From: CAYWKS01 sp964458935
Lineage (GTDB): Bacteria > Planctomycetota > Phycisphaerae > Phycisphaerales > Zrk34
DNA length: 64,000 nt
Assembly (NCBI GenBank): GCA_964458935.1
Contig: CAYWKS010000006.1
Location: forward strand, 1-64,000
Reading direction: 5' to 3'
Part shown: one piece after another, positions 1 through 8,528 of the stretch
Numbering within the stretch: position 1 is the first letter of the stretch
Layout of the letters: each line of letters starts with the position of its first letter
The notes under the pieces: model-generated
What the model was told of the DNA's origin: nothing
The model's database searches: none
Seen by the model: only the letters and a program-made list of their open reading frames with translations
Made by a program: the position numbers and the translations under genes

Positions 1-91
<91 letters not shown>

Positions 92-240
92 AGATAAGCA
101 TCTTATCCTTGCATTGCGACGGGACGTTGTCAATCGTCCGGTCCGGGCTGCGCACGCATCCGGCGCGAGCATGGACGCCGCGATGCGCCGCTGGCTCGCG
201 TTGGCGTCGTCGTGGTCGCGTCGAGCGATGCGCGCGGGGG

Positions 241-777
241 TCATAAGGCCTGTGAACTTGGGTCCGGGGCGTCGGCCAAGGGGTTTTCATCGGCGCTGAA
301 GCCGAACACCGCCGGCACCGTGACGCCGATCGCACGCAGGTAGGTGCACAACTGTCCGCGATGATGGTAGAGGTGGTTGAGCAGGACCTGCCGCACCACG
401 TCTCGCACGGGCATGGTCATGAGCACGCGTTCGCCGGCGACGAAGCGCCAGTCGGCGTCGACGCGGGACTCGGGGATGCTGCGGAGGGTATCGGCGGCAT
501 GTTCCCGGCTCTGCTCGAAGGCCGTGAGGATCGCCTGTCGCGACTCGGGCGCCTTCGGGGTGAAGTCGACGGTGGTCACGTCGACGTCGCCGCCGGCGGC
601 CATGCGGGCCACGCTCGACGGCACGCCGGCGGTGTGCAGGGCCAGTTCGCCCAGCGACATGCCACGGGGGTGGGGCCGCCAGTCGAGCCGGTCCGCGGGG
701 ACCTGCTCCAACACGCGTCGCGTGGCGTCGAAAGCGTATTCCATCTCGGCGATCATCGGGTCGAGGGGGTGGGGCAT
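241..777 (-). CDS. DinB-family (YfiT-like) putative metal-dependent protein
   Basis: Encodes 178 aa, the normal size for DinB/YfiT four-helix-bundle proteins, many of which are thiol transferases or metal-dependent hydrolases. Visible family features are the LALHTAG stretch after the first helix and the HLYHHRGQL motif near the C terminus, which together supply the usual histidine metal ligands. The ATG at 777 was chosen because AAAGGA lies about eight bases upstream; an ATG 42 bases further upstream is possible. It is divergent from the HxlR regulator at 890, and the shared 112-base gap holds two palindromes, so the regulator probably controls it. Substrate unknown. Confidence 0.85.
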   Translation of the reverse strand: MPHPLDPMIAEMEYAFDATRRVLEQVPADRLDWRPHPRGMSLGELALHTAGVPSSVARMAAGGDVDVTTVDFTPKAPESRQAILTAFEQSREHAADTLRSIPESRVDADWRFVAGERVLMTMPVRDVVRQVLLNHLYHHRGQLCTYLRAIGVTVPAVFGFSADENPLADAPDPSSQAL

Positions 778-811
778 GGCGGGTCCTTTCGTGGGGGTGG
801 GGCCGTGCATC

Positions 812-828
812 GCTTGCATTATGCAAGC
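812..828. promoter_or_regulatory. Operator palindrome 1 (probable HxlR site)
   Basis: A perfect 17-base inverted repeat, GCTTGCATTATGCAAGC, centred on base 820. It lies between the divergent DinB-like gene and the HxlR regulator. It shares the TTGCA...TGCAA core with the palindrome at 851-867; the centres are 39 bases apart, close to four helical turns. That matches binding by two regulator dimers on one DNA face. Binding itself is inferred. Confidence 0.7.
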
Positions 829-850
829 TTCTGATCAGAATACCCCGAAA

Positions 851-867
851 ACTTGCAGAATGCAAGT
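851..867. promoter_or_regulatory. Operator palindrome 2 (probable HxlR autoregulatory site)
   Basis: ACTTGCAGAATGCAAGT is an inverted repeat with only the central three bases unpaired. It occupies the place of the -35 element of the regulator gene, whose -10-like TACAAT is at 879-884. A protein bound here would block that promoter, suggesting negative autoregulation. Confidence 0.65.
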
Positions 868-878
868 CTTCGGGCCGA

Positions 879-884
879 TACAAT
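879..884 (+). promoter_or_regulatory. -10 element of hxlR-type gene, leaderless
   Basis: TACAAT ends five bases before the ATG at 890, with no Shine-Dalgarno sequence. Transcription would begin at or within a base or two of the start codon. Confidence 0.5.
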
Positions 885-889
885 GAGCT

Positions 890-1312
890 ATGGCGCCCCG
901 ACGGGCACATCCCGACACCCCGGCCGGGCATCGCTCGCCCTGCCCGCTCGCCGCGGCGCTCGACGTCGTCGGCGACAAGTGGACGCTGGTCATCCTCCGG
1001 GACATGCTGTTCGGCGGGTGCTCACGCTACAACGAGTTCCTCAAGGGCCCCGAAGGCATCACCACCAACATCCTCGCCGACCGGCTGAAGCGGATGCAAC
1101 TCGTCGGGCTCATCGAGAGCCGGGCGTACACGGACAGCCCCCCACGCCACGCCTATCACCTGACGCGGATGGGGGCGGAGCTGCTGCCGGTCATCGCCGC
1201 GATCGCCCAATGGGGCAACCGGCACATCGACGGCACGTGGCGGCCCACGCCGCAGATGCTCCGCGATGCGAAGCGGCGTCTGCGGAAGCAATTCACCGAC
1301 CTGAAGGTCTAG
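890..1312 (+). CDS. HxlR-family winged-helix transcriptional regulator
   Basis: 140 aa. The segment CPLAAALDVVGDKWTLVILR (residues 18-37) is the family signature: an N-terminal cysteine, then the helix leading into the winged helix. The motif ITTNILADRLKRMQLVGLIE is the recognition helix and its follow-on, and YHLTRMGAELLPVI is the wing and C-terminal helix. HxlR proteins bind as dimers and often sense thiol-reactive or aldehyde compounds through the conserved cysteine. Here the only early cysteine is in CPLA. The gene is divergent from the DinB-like gene, with two matching palindromes between them, so a local two-gene stress switch is likely. Confidence 0.92.
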   Translation: MAPRRAHPDTPAGHRSPCPLAAALDVVGDKWTLVILRDMLFGGCSRYNEFLKGPEGITTNILADRLKRMQLVGLIESRAYTDSPPRHAYHLTRMGAELLPVIAAIAQWGNRHIDGTWRPTPQMLRDAKRRLRKQFTDLKV

Positions 1313-1367
1313 GCCTCGCGGGCTGCGCCGGCGTTGCGCGAGCGCCGGGCATGCGGCGCCCGGCCCC

Positions 1368-3302
1368 TCACGCCAGGTCGCTTTGCGTGGCGAACTGGCG
1401 CTGGCGTTCGATCATGTCGCAGTACATCCCCCCGCGGGCCATGAGGTCTTCGTGCGTGCCGGTCTCGACGATGCGTCCGGCGTCGATGACCACGATCTGG
1501 TCGGCGTGGGTGACGGTGCTCAGGCGGTGGGCGATGACAAAGGTCGTGCGGTTCTCGTAGAGGTCTTCGAGGGCGGCCTGGATGAGCTGCTCGCTCTCGG
1601 TGTCGAGGTTGCTCGTCGCCTCGTCGAGCACGAGGATCTGCGGGTCGGCGAGGATCGCGCGGGCGATGGCGATCCGCTGGCGCTGGCCACCGGAGAGCTT
1701 GACCCCCCGCTCGCCGATGATCGTATCAAACCCGTCGGGCAACTCCCGGACGAAGCGCAGGGCGTTGGCCCGCTCGGCCGCGTCGGTGATCAGGGCGTCG
1801 GAAGCGTCCTTGCGGCTGTAGGCGATGTTCGCGCGGACCGTCCCGTCGAACAGGAACACATCCTGGGGCACGACGGCCAGCAGCCGCCGATAGCTGTGCA
1901 GCCTGATGTGCCGCAGGTCGATGCCGTTCAGTCGGATCACCCCCTCGGTCGGGTCGTAGAAGCGGGCGATCAGGTCGGTGATGGTGGTCTTGCCGGCGCC
2001 GCTGGGCCCGACGAGCGCGACGACCGTCCCCCCGGCCACCTGGAGGTTGAAGTCGCGGATCACGGGCAGGCCGGCCTGATAGGCGAAGCTGACGCCGTCG
2101 AACTCGAAGCTGTCGACACGACGGGGCGAATCGACCGCGCCGGGCAGGTCGGGCTTGTCGGGGGGCATGTCGAAGATCTCGAAGACCCGCTCCATCGCCG
2201 CGAGCGACTCCTGGGTCTGGTTCATCGTCGAGACGATCCGGAACACCGGGCCCAGCAGCATGGGGATGTAGGCGTGGAAGGCGACGATCTGGCCGAGGTT
2301 GGCCTGGCCCTGGAGGTAGAGCCAGCCGCCGACCCCGCCGAGCAGGATCGTCGACAGCGGGATCAGCGCCTGCCAGAGCGAGTCGATGGTCAGCGCGGTC
2401 TTCCGGGCGAACAGGCGCTTGCGGATCATGGTGTCATCGGCGACGGTGTAATCGAGCCGCTCGCGGTTTTCCCGCTGGAAGGTGCGGACCACGCGGATCC
2501 CGCCAAACGTCTCGGTCGCGCGGGCGTCGATGATGTTGCGATCGCGACCGGCCGACCGGAAGATCGGGCGGATCCGGCGGATCCACATCAGGCTGATGTA
2601 GAGCATGACCGGGAGCACGGCCCACGCGACCACCGCCAGCTTCCAGTTCCACGCGAACATGAAGACCGACCCGATGAGGATGCGGAAGACCGCGGCGGCG
2701 GGCGACATCACCGCCTGCTGGAGCAGCCCGGTCGCCTGGTCCACGTCGCGCGACAGCCGCGAGACGATCATCCCCGTCTTCATCGAGTACAGGTCGCTCA
2801 GCGACAGGTAGAGCATGTGGCGGTGCAGCTTGCGGCGAAGCCGCGTGATCATCTTCTGATTCGTGGCGATGGTGCTGATGTTGCGGAAGACCTCCAGCCC
2901 GCGCGCGGTGATGATGAGCAGGACCATCCCGGTGCAGATCGCCGGCAGCCAGAACATCTTGTCGGCCTGGTCGAGCTGATCCGACGTCATCCACGCCAGC
3001 GCCCACGGCAGGCGGCCCTCGTCGAGCAGGTTGATGATGAACCCGAACGCCAGCGGCGCGAGCATCTCCAGCGACGCGGCGACCATGCCCACCCCGATGA
3101 GCTTGAGCACCGTCCAGCGGAACGGCCAGATCAACTGCTTGTACTGGCGGAGGTACCCGCGGCGGGTCCGGGCATCGGCGCGGACGTGCTGCCGGCGGTC
3201 TTCTTCGGTGTTGGGGTCGCGGCTCTGAACGCCCTGCCAGGCTCGCTCCCGCCGAAACTTCTGGTAGCGGTGGCGCGATGATGTCGGCTCGTGATGGTCC
3301 AC
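1368..3302 (-). CDS. ABC exporter, fused permease-ATPase (MsbA/MdlB type)
   Basis: About 644 aa with one transmembrane domain (six helices, roughly residues 60-370) followed by one nucleotide-binding domain. Walker A is GPSGAGKTT, the signature is SGGQRQRIAIARAI, Walker B ends in LVLDEATSNLD, and the switch histidine is in VIAHRLSTV. Such proteins act as homodimers and export lipids, peptides or drugs; the substrate cannot be read from sequence. I chose the GTG at 3302 because TATAAT lies seven bases upstream on this strand. An open frame continues to a GTG at 3407 that overlaps the dnaN stop, but those 35 extra residues are low in complexity. Confidence 0.9.
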   Translation of the reverse strand: MDHHEPTSSRHRYQKFRRERAWQGVQSRDPNTEEDRRQHVRADARTRRGYLRQYKQLIWPFRWTVLKLIGVGMVAASLEMLAPLAFGFIINLLDEGRLPWALAWMTSDQLDQADKMFWLPAICTGMVLLIITARGLEVFRNISTIATNQKMITRLRRKLHRHMLYLSLSDLYSMKTGMIVSRLSRDVDQATGLLQQAVMSPAAAVFRILIGSVFMFAWNWKLAVVAWAVLPVMLYISLMWIRRIRPIFRSAGRDRNIIDARATETFGGIRVVRTFQRENRERLDYTVADDTMIRKRLFARKTALTIDSLWQALIPLSTILLGGVGGWLYLQGQANLGQIVAFHAYIPMLLGPVFRIVSTMNQTQESLAAMERVFEIFDMPPDKPDLPGAVDSPRRVDSFEFDGVSFAYQAGLPVIRDFNLQVAGGTVVALVGPSGAGKTTITDLIARFYDPTEGVIRLNGIDLRHIRLHSYRRLLAVVPQDVFLFDGTVRANIAYSRKDASDALITDAAERANALRFVRELPDGFDTIIGERGVKLSGGQRQRIAIARAILADPQILVLDEATSNLDTESEQLIQAALEDLYENRTTFVIAHRLSTVTHADQIVVIDAGRIVETGTHEDLMARGGMYCDMIERQRQFATQSDLA

Positions 3303-3309
3303 TGATTCG

Positions 3310-3315
3310 ATTATA
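3310..3315 (-). promoter_or_regulatory. -10 element of ABC exporter gene, leaderless
   Basis: A perfect TATAAT on the minus strand, within GGCTATAATCG, ends seven bases before the GTG at 3302. No Shine-Dalgarno sequence is present. This placement supports the shorter start. Confidence 0.55.
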
Positions 3316-3403
3316 GCCGAGCGGCGTGGCGCCGCCGAGGGATGTGTCGTCCGGCCGATCGCGACGCGGGGCCGGCGTGAAGCGGCCTGCCCCGCCGACC
3401 CGA

Positions 3404-4513
3404 TCACCCGAGGCTGATGGGCATGACCACGTAGGTGAACTCGCTGCCGGCGCGGAAGGTGCCGGGCTTGTTCGCCGCCTTCAACTCGATCGTCACCTGG
3501 TCCACGTCGAGAACCTTGAGCACGTCGGTGACGAACTGCGGGTTGAAGCCGATCTCCATGGGCTCGCCGGAGAACGACTCGACCGGCACGCTGATCTCGG
3601 ATTCGCCCATCTCGGGGGCGCGGCTGGAGAGGACGAGGTGGTCGCTGCTGAAGGCCATGCGGACGCCCTTGGATTCCTCGTTGGTCAGCAGCGCCGCGCG
3701 GCGCACGCCCGACGCCAGGGCATCGGTGGCGAAGACGGCCTTGCGGTCGTGGTCCTTGGGGATGACATCCTTGTAGGGCGGGAAGTTGCCCTCGACGAGG
3801 TTGCTGGTGAGCGTGGCGGCGTCGGTGCCGATCAGCGCCTGGTTCTCGGTCACGCGGACGCGGACGGTCTCGGCCGGGTCGTCGAGCAGCCGGGTCAGCA
3901 GGTTCAGCGCCTTGGTGGGGATGATGACGCTGGCGGGTGCGGCGTCGCCGGCGGCGTGGACCGAGCCCTTGGCCAGGGCCAGCCGCCGGCCATCCGTCGC
4001 CACCATCGTCAGCTTCTTGCCGTCGCGCTCCATGAGCACGCCGTTGATCGCGTAGCGGCTGTTCTCCCGGGCCGTGGCGAACAGCGTCTTGGTGACCAGG
4101 TCGTCGAGCGCCCCGGCGTTGATCTGGAAGTCGGGCTCGCCCTCGAAGGGCTTGATGGGGGGCATGTCGGCCGGCGGGTAACCGAAGATCTTGTAATGGG
4201 AATCGGCGCCGCGGACGTGCGTGGCATCGCCCTCGGTCTCGAGCGTGAGCGTCGGGTCGTTCGACTCACGGGCGATGGCGCTGAGCTTGTCGGCGGGGAT
4301 GAGCGCTTCGCCGGGCTCCTGGACCTCGACCTGATTGACGGTCAGGTGCAGGGCGACCTCCATGTCGGTGGCGGAGACGGCCAGGCCGGCATCGGCCGAC
4401 TCCGCGGCGAGCTTGACGCAGGTCAGCACGGGCTTGGGCGTGCGTGCCACGACCACGCTCTGAGCCGCGGCCAGCGCGTCGACCAGTGCTCCACGATCGC
4501 AGATAACCTTCAT
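3404..4513 (-). CDS. dnaN: DNA polymerase III beta subunit (sliding clamp)
   Basis: 369 aa, very close to the 366 aa of the E. coli clamp. It starts MKVICDRGALVDALAAAQSV as usual, contains the three repeated clamp folds, and ends with the typical YVVMPISLG tail (family consensus ends VxMPMR/L). It encircles DNA and tethers the replicative polymerase. Upstream on the minus strand is GGGAGG about 11 bases before the ATG. It is not next to dnaA or recF; its neighbours are an ABC exporter and threonine synthase. Confidence 0.97.
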   Translation of the reverse strand: MKVICDRGALVDALAAAQSVVVARTPKPVLTCVKLAAESADAGLAVSATDMEVALHLTVNQVEVQEPGEALIPADKLSAIARESNDPTLTLETEGDATHVRGADSHYKIFGYPPADMPPIKPFEGEPDFQINAGALDDLVTKTLFATARENSRYAINGVLMERDGKKLTMVATDGRRLALAKGSVHAAGDAAPASVIIPTKALNLLTRLLDDPAETVRVRVTENQALIGTDAATLTSNLVEGNFPPYKDVIPKDHDRKAVFATDALASGVRRAALLTNEESKGVRMAFSSDHLVLSSRAPEMGESEISVPVESFSGEPMEIGFNPQFVTDVLKVLDVDQVTIELKAANKPGTFRAGSEFTYVVMPISLG

Positions 4514-4593
4514 GGCGGGGCAATCCTCCCTGATGCGTTGGATGCGGCTAGGTTACCGCGCGGCCGGGCCCGTGCAAAGCGGCCGCCGGCCGA

Positions 4594-5997
4594 TCAACGC
4601 GCCGACGCCAGCGCCCCGCGGATGTGGCCCTGCACGGCCGACAGGTCGTTGGGCAACACGTCGAACCGCTCGGTCCGCTCGTAGAGGTCGGCCAGGTGCT
4701 CGGGCAGGGCGGGCCGGCGACCGGTCGCCTTCTCCACGGCGTCGGGGAACTTCGCGGGGTGCGCCGTGGCCAGCGCGACGGTCGGCGCGTCGCCGCGCTG
4801 CGCATTAACGGCCCGCGCCGCGCCCAGGCCGACCGCCGTGTGAGGGTCGATCATGTAGCGGCATCGCTGGAACATCTCGCGTACGAGGGCGAGGGTCTGC
4901 GGCTCGTCGACGCGCGCCGCGGCGAACTCGCCGCCGATCCGTACGAGCCGGTCCCGGGGGACCTCGAACCGCCGCTGCTCCTTGAGCTGGTCCATCAGCT
5001 TCACCACCGCCCCGCCGTCGCGGTCGTACACGTCGAACAGCAGCCGCTCGAAGTTGCTGGAGACCTGGATGTCCATCGACGGGCTCATCGTCGGGTGCAC
5101 CTCGCCCAGCGAATGGTCGCCGGTCGCCAGCACGCGCGTGAGGATGTCGTTGACGTTGGACCCGATGATGAGCAGGTCGATCGGCAGGCCCATCCGCTTG
5201 GCGACGTAGCCGGCGTAGATATCGCCGAAGTTGCCGGTCGGCACGGCGAAGCGGACCGGCACGTGCGGCGCGCCCAGCGCCAGCGCCGCGTGGAAGTAGT
5301 AAACGACCTGCGGGGCGATGCGCCCCCAGTTGATGCTGTTGACCGCGCTCATCCGCACCTCGTCGCGGAAGTCGGCGTCGCCGAACATCGCCTTCACCAT
5401 CGCCTGGCAGTCGTCGAAGGTGCCCTGGATCGCGATGTTGTGGACGTTGGGCTCGTGGACGGTGGTCATCTGCCGCCGCTGCACCTCGCTGGTGCGGTTG
5501 TGCGGGTGAAGGATGAAGATGCTGGCGTGCCGCCGGCCGCGGACCGCCTCGATCGCTGCCGATCCGGTGTCCCCGGAGGTCGCCCCGATGAGCGTGACGT
5601 GATCGCCGCTCCGCTCGAGCACGTGGTCGTACAGCCGGCCGAGCACCTGCAACGCCACGTCTTTGAACGCCAGCGTCGGGCCGTGAAACAGCTCCATCAC
5701 CCACATTTGCGGGCCGACCTGCACCAGCGGCGTGACCACCGCGTGATCGAACCGCGCGTAAGCGTCGTGGAGGATCGCCTTGAGATCGTCCTCGTCCATG
5801 CACGGCTCAACGAACCGGCGAATCACCGCGTGGGCCAGATCGGCGTAAGGCCGACCCCGCAGGCTCCGCAGTTCCGCCGCGTTGATCGTCGGCCAGGCCG
5901 CCGGCACATACAGCCCCCCGTCGCGAGCCAGGCCCGCGCGCATCACCTGCTCGAAGTCGAGCGGCCCGTCGTTGCCGCGTGTGCTCAGGTACTGCAT
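4594..5997 (-). CDS. thrC: Threonine synthase
   Basis: 467 aa. A PLP enzyme that converts O-phospho-L-homoserine to threonine, the last step of the pathway. It begins MQYLSTRGNDGPLDFEQV, as long-form (E. coli/yeast type) enzymes do. The PLP lysine is in PTLAFKDVALQ, and the phosphate-binding region includes GATSGDTGSAAIE. The start is the ATG at 5997, seven bases after a TATTCT -10-like element. No other thr genes are nearby. Confidence 0.95.
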   Translation of the reverse strand: MQYLSTRGNDGPLDFEQVMRAGLARDGGLYVPAAWPTINAAELRSLRGRPYADLAHAVIRRFVEPCMDEDDLKAILHDAYARFDHAVVTPLVQVGPQMWVMELFHGPTLAFKDVALQVLGRLYDHVLERSGDHVTLIGATSGDTGSAAIEAVRGRRHASIFILHPHNRTSEVQRRQMTTVHEPNVHNIAIQGTFDDCQAMVKAMFGDADFRDEVRMSAVNSINWGRIAPQVVYYFHAALALGAPHVPVRFAVPTGNFGDIYAGYVAKRMGLPIDLLIIGSNVNDILTRVLATGDHSLGEVHPTMSPSMDIQVSSNFERLLFDVYDRDGGAVVKLMDQLKEQRRFEVPRDRLVRIGGEFAAARVDEPQTLALVREMFQRCRYMIDPHTAVGLGAARAVNAQRGDAPTVALATAHPAKFPDAVEKATGRRPALPEHLADLYERTERFDVLPNDLSAVQGHIRGALASAR

Positions 5998-6004
5998 GGG
6001 CCAC

Positions 6005-6010
6005 AGAATA
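6005..6010 (-). promoter_or_regulatory. -10 element of thrC, leaderless
   Basis: TATTCT on the minus strand ends seven bases before the thrC ATG, with no Shine-Dalgarno sequence between. Confidence 0.4.
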
Positions 6011-6056
6011 GCGAATTCAGAATGCCCGAACCAGAATCGCGCGTGCCACCATCGGT

Positions 6057-6150
6057 GTACCGGGGCCGCGTCGCGGTCCGGCTTGGGGGGCGGGCGTCCC
6101 CACACACCGAGCCGGCTCGCTGCGCGAGCCTGGTACCGGGGCCGCGTCGC
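6057..6150. repeat. 18-base direct repeat in the thrC-LOG gap
   Basis: GTACCGGGGCCGCGTCGC occurs at 6057-6074 and again at 6133-6150. The 58-base spacer has no reading frame I can support. The second copy lies just past the LOG gene stop. Possibly a small duplication or an RNA-structure element; function unknown. Confidence 0.7.
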
Positions 6151-6166
6151 AGCGCCGCTGTGGGCG

Positions 6167-6931
6167 CTACTTCTCGTCGCGCGGGCGCTGGGTCCACATG
6201 GGTTCGTACCCCATCCGCGTGCCCTCGCCGGTGGGGCGGGCGGCCTGGCCCGCGATCGTCTTGGGCGCCGGGCCCAGCCAACGGTCGTCCGACAGGCAGT
6301 CCTTGACTACCTGGATCGCCTCCTCGATGTCGTCGGTCACCAGGAACCGCTGCATGTCGTCGGGGTCGATGTTCTCATGGCCCTGCAGCACGGTCTCACG
6401 CAGCCAGTCCACCATGCCCTGCCAGTAGTCCTTGCCGATGCAGATCACGGGGAACGGCTCGATCTTCTCCGTCTGGATCAGCGTCATCGACTCAAAGAAC
6501 TCGTCGAGCGTGCCGAACCCCCCGGGGAAGTTGATGAACGCCGAAGCGTACTTCACGAACATCACCTTGCGGACGAAGAAGTAGTGGAAGTTGAGCTGGT
6601 GGGTCTGGTAAGGGTTGGGCAACTGCTCCATGGGCAGGGTGATGTTGAGCCCGACGCTCTTGCCGCCGGCGTCGTAGGCGCCGCGGTTGGCGGCGGCCAT
6701 GATGCCCGGCCCCCCGCCGGTGATCACCCCGAACCCTTCCTCGGTGAAGCGGCGGCCGAGCTCGACCGCCTGCTGGTAGAACGGGTGATCCTCGGGCGTG
6801 CGGGCCGAGCCGAAGACGGTGACGGCGCGGCCGAGGCCGCTGAGCGTCTCGAAGCCGTCAACGAACTCGGCCATGATGCGGAAGACGCGCCAGGTCTCGT
6901 TGCTCAGGTCATAGGGATGCATATCCGTCAT
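6167..6931 (-). CDS. LOG-family protein (TIGR00730), putative nucleotide phosphoribohydrolase
   Basis: 254 aa with the Rossmann-like LOG fold. GGGPGIMAAANRGAYDAG (about residues 72-89) and PGGFGTLDEFFE (about 136-147) are the two family motifs that bind the nucleotide phosphate and form the active site. LOG proteins release free bases such as cytokinins or AMP-derived ribose 5-phosphate. The protein is longer than the minimal 180-190 aa plant-type enzymes and resembles the larger bacterial branch. Biological substrate unknown. Confidence 0.88.
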   Translation of the reverse strand: MTDMHPYDLSNETWRVFRIMAEFVDGFETLSGLGRAVTVFGSARTPEDHPFYQQAVELGRRFTEEGFGVITGGGPGIMAAANRGAYDAGGKSVGLNITLPMEQLPNPYQTHQLNFHYFFVRKVMFVKYASAFINFPGGFGTLDEFFESMTLIQTEKIEPFPVICIGKDYWQGMVDWLRETVLQGHENIDPDDMQRFLVTDDIEEAIQVVKDCLSDDRWLGPAPKTIAGQAARPTGEGTRMGYEPMWTQRPRDEK

Positions 6932-7032
6932 GCCGACCTCCCTGCTCCGGCCGCACCGCCAACGTGGCGGAGCGCGGCCGGCCGCTGTGGAGGCACATGA
7001 TAAGGGGTGGCGGGCAACGGGTCACCGACCGG

Positions 7033-8523
7033 CTACTCGTTGGGCGGGGCGACCGCGGGCGGCATGCTGTCGAGCGCGTCGTTGGCCGCGGCCTCCGACT
7101 CTTCGGGCTCCGGCGGGATCGTCGCCGCCGCGTTCGCCCCCGCCGGCTCGACGCCGCCGTCGGCCACGTCGGTCTCGCCGTCCGCCGGCTCGATCACCAC
7201 CGGGATGTCCACCATGCCCACCGACGCGACCAGCGGCAACTGCTGGCGGATGATGTTGCCGTAGTCCGGCGTGAGCCGCGGCCAGTTGCGCAGCACGTCC
7301 GGTGCATCCACGCCCCCCTCCGCCAACGCCTCGCGCTCGCGCTGGACAATGATCTGCTGATAGTCGCCGTTGTTGGGTTCGGTGTGCAACAGCTCGATCG
7401 CCTGGTCGACCTGGTCCGACGGGACGAGCAGGTTGTACATGAAACGCGACCCCGCCTTGTCGGCCCGCCGGGCGTGCGTGGATGGCGCCCGCGGCTCGGC
7501 CGACGCCGGCGCGGCCTGCGCCAGCGTCGCCCGGTCGTCGCTCGACGCCTCCTTGGCACGCTTGATCGCCCGGACGAAGTCCATCGCCACCGGCTCCCGC
7601 CCATGTGCCTGGGCGTTCGCGGCCTCGGCGGCCAGGGCCTGCATCGCCGCCCCACCGACGGGCTCGGCCTGCACCTGCGCGTCGCGGATGTTGTCCGCCA
7701 CGTAGTTCAATCGGCTCAGCGACCGATCGACGTCTCGCGTCCGCACAACCACCTGCACGACGCGCGGCGGCGCCGCGTCCGCGGTCGGCTGCGACGGCAG
7801 CGCCTGCCGCGGCTCGGGCCTCCGCAAGACCTCACCGCGCTCCGCCGCCAGTTGCCTCGCGGCCACGCTTTGCTCCGTGGCCGCTTCCACCGTACGCGGC
7901 ACCGACGAGCCGGCCTTGTTCGCGACCGGCGCGGGATCGGCCGCGACCGGCGGCGATGGCGGCGCCTTCGCCGCCGGTGGCGCGGGCGGCGGTGTTGGAG
8001 CCGGACCCGACTTGGACATCATCGGCCCCGATTCGGTTTCGGCCGGACGCTCGCGCGTCGGCTCGGCCGCCTCACGCCGCAGCGTTTGGTCCGAATCCCC
8101 CGCCGACTCGTCCATCGCCATCGGCCCCGACGCCGCCGGGTACGCCGGCTTGTCGCCCCCGAGCTGGACCACCGACCACAGCACGATCGTCAGCGCCCCG
8201 AGGACCAGGGCGGCCAGCGCCGAATACGCGGCCACGCGGTTGAAGACGAAGCGCTGATGCACGTCGCGCTGCCCCTGCTCACCGGGCGGGGTCTCCAGCA
8301 GCATCGACCGCTCCAGTCGCCGATCGACCTCTTCCATGATCCACGCCGGCGCCGGCGGCTCGGGGCTCTCGCGCAACCGCCGGCGATCGGCGGCCATGCC
8401 CTCGACCAGGCTGCGCAGCCGCGGGTCGTCGGCCAGCCACCGCTCCACGCGGCGGCGGTCGGCCTCGCCGAGCTCGTCCTCGACATAGCCCAGCAGCAGA
8501 TTTTCGTCGTAATCAATGCTCAT
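7033..8523 (-). CDS. Membrane anti-sigma-factor-like protein
   Basis: About 496 aa. The N terminus (MSIDYDENLLLGYVEDELGE) resembles the RsiW/ZAS-type anti-sigma domain but has no Cys or His zinc ligands. A single transmembrane helix follows at roughly residues 95-120, then a long Pro/Ala-rich linker and a periplasmic domain (about 235-450). The gene directly follows the ECF sigma gene: a GTG at 8532 overlaps the sigma stop as GTGA, with an ATG at 8523 as the alternative I list. Co-transcription and topology support an anti-sigma role. The outer domain is unidentified and is presumably the sensor. Confidence 0.7.
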   Translation of the reverse strand: MSIDYDENLLLGYVEDELGEADRRRVERWLADDPRLRSLVEGMAADRRRLRESPEPPAPAWIMEEVDRRLERSMLLETPPGEQGQRDVHQRFVFNRVAAYSALAALVLGALTIVLWSVVQLGGDKPAYPAASGPMAMDESAGDSDQTLRREAAEPTRERPAETESGPMMSKSGPAPTPPPAPPAAKAPPSPPVAADPAPVANKAGSSVPRTVEAATEQSVAARQLAAERGEVLRRPEPRQALPSQPTADAAPPRVVQVVVRTRDVDRSLSRLNYVADNIRDAQVQAEPVGGAAMQALAAEAANAQAHGREPVAMDFVRAIKRAKEASSDDRATLAQAAPASAEPRAPSTHARRADKAGSRFMYNLLVPSDQVDQAIELLHTEPNNGDYQQIIVQREREALAEGGVDAPDVLRNWPRLTPDYGNIIRQQLPLVASVGMVDIPVVIEPADGETDVADGGVEPAGANAAATIPPEPEESEAAANDALDSMPPAVAPPNE

Positions 8524-8528
8524 CACGT

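Noticed and set aside
1383..3281. Long open frame on the plus strand opposite the ABC exporter
   Set aside because: It mirrors the high-GC third-position pattern of the ABC gene; its translation is low complexity with no family motif.
4624..6306. 560-codon open frame opposite thrC
   Set aside because: Shadow of thrC; the thrC frame carries all catalytic motifs.
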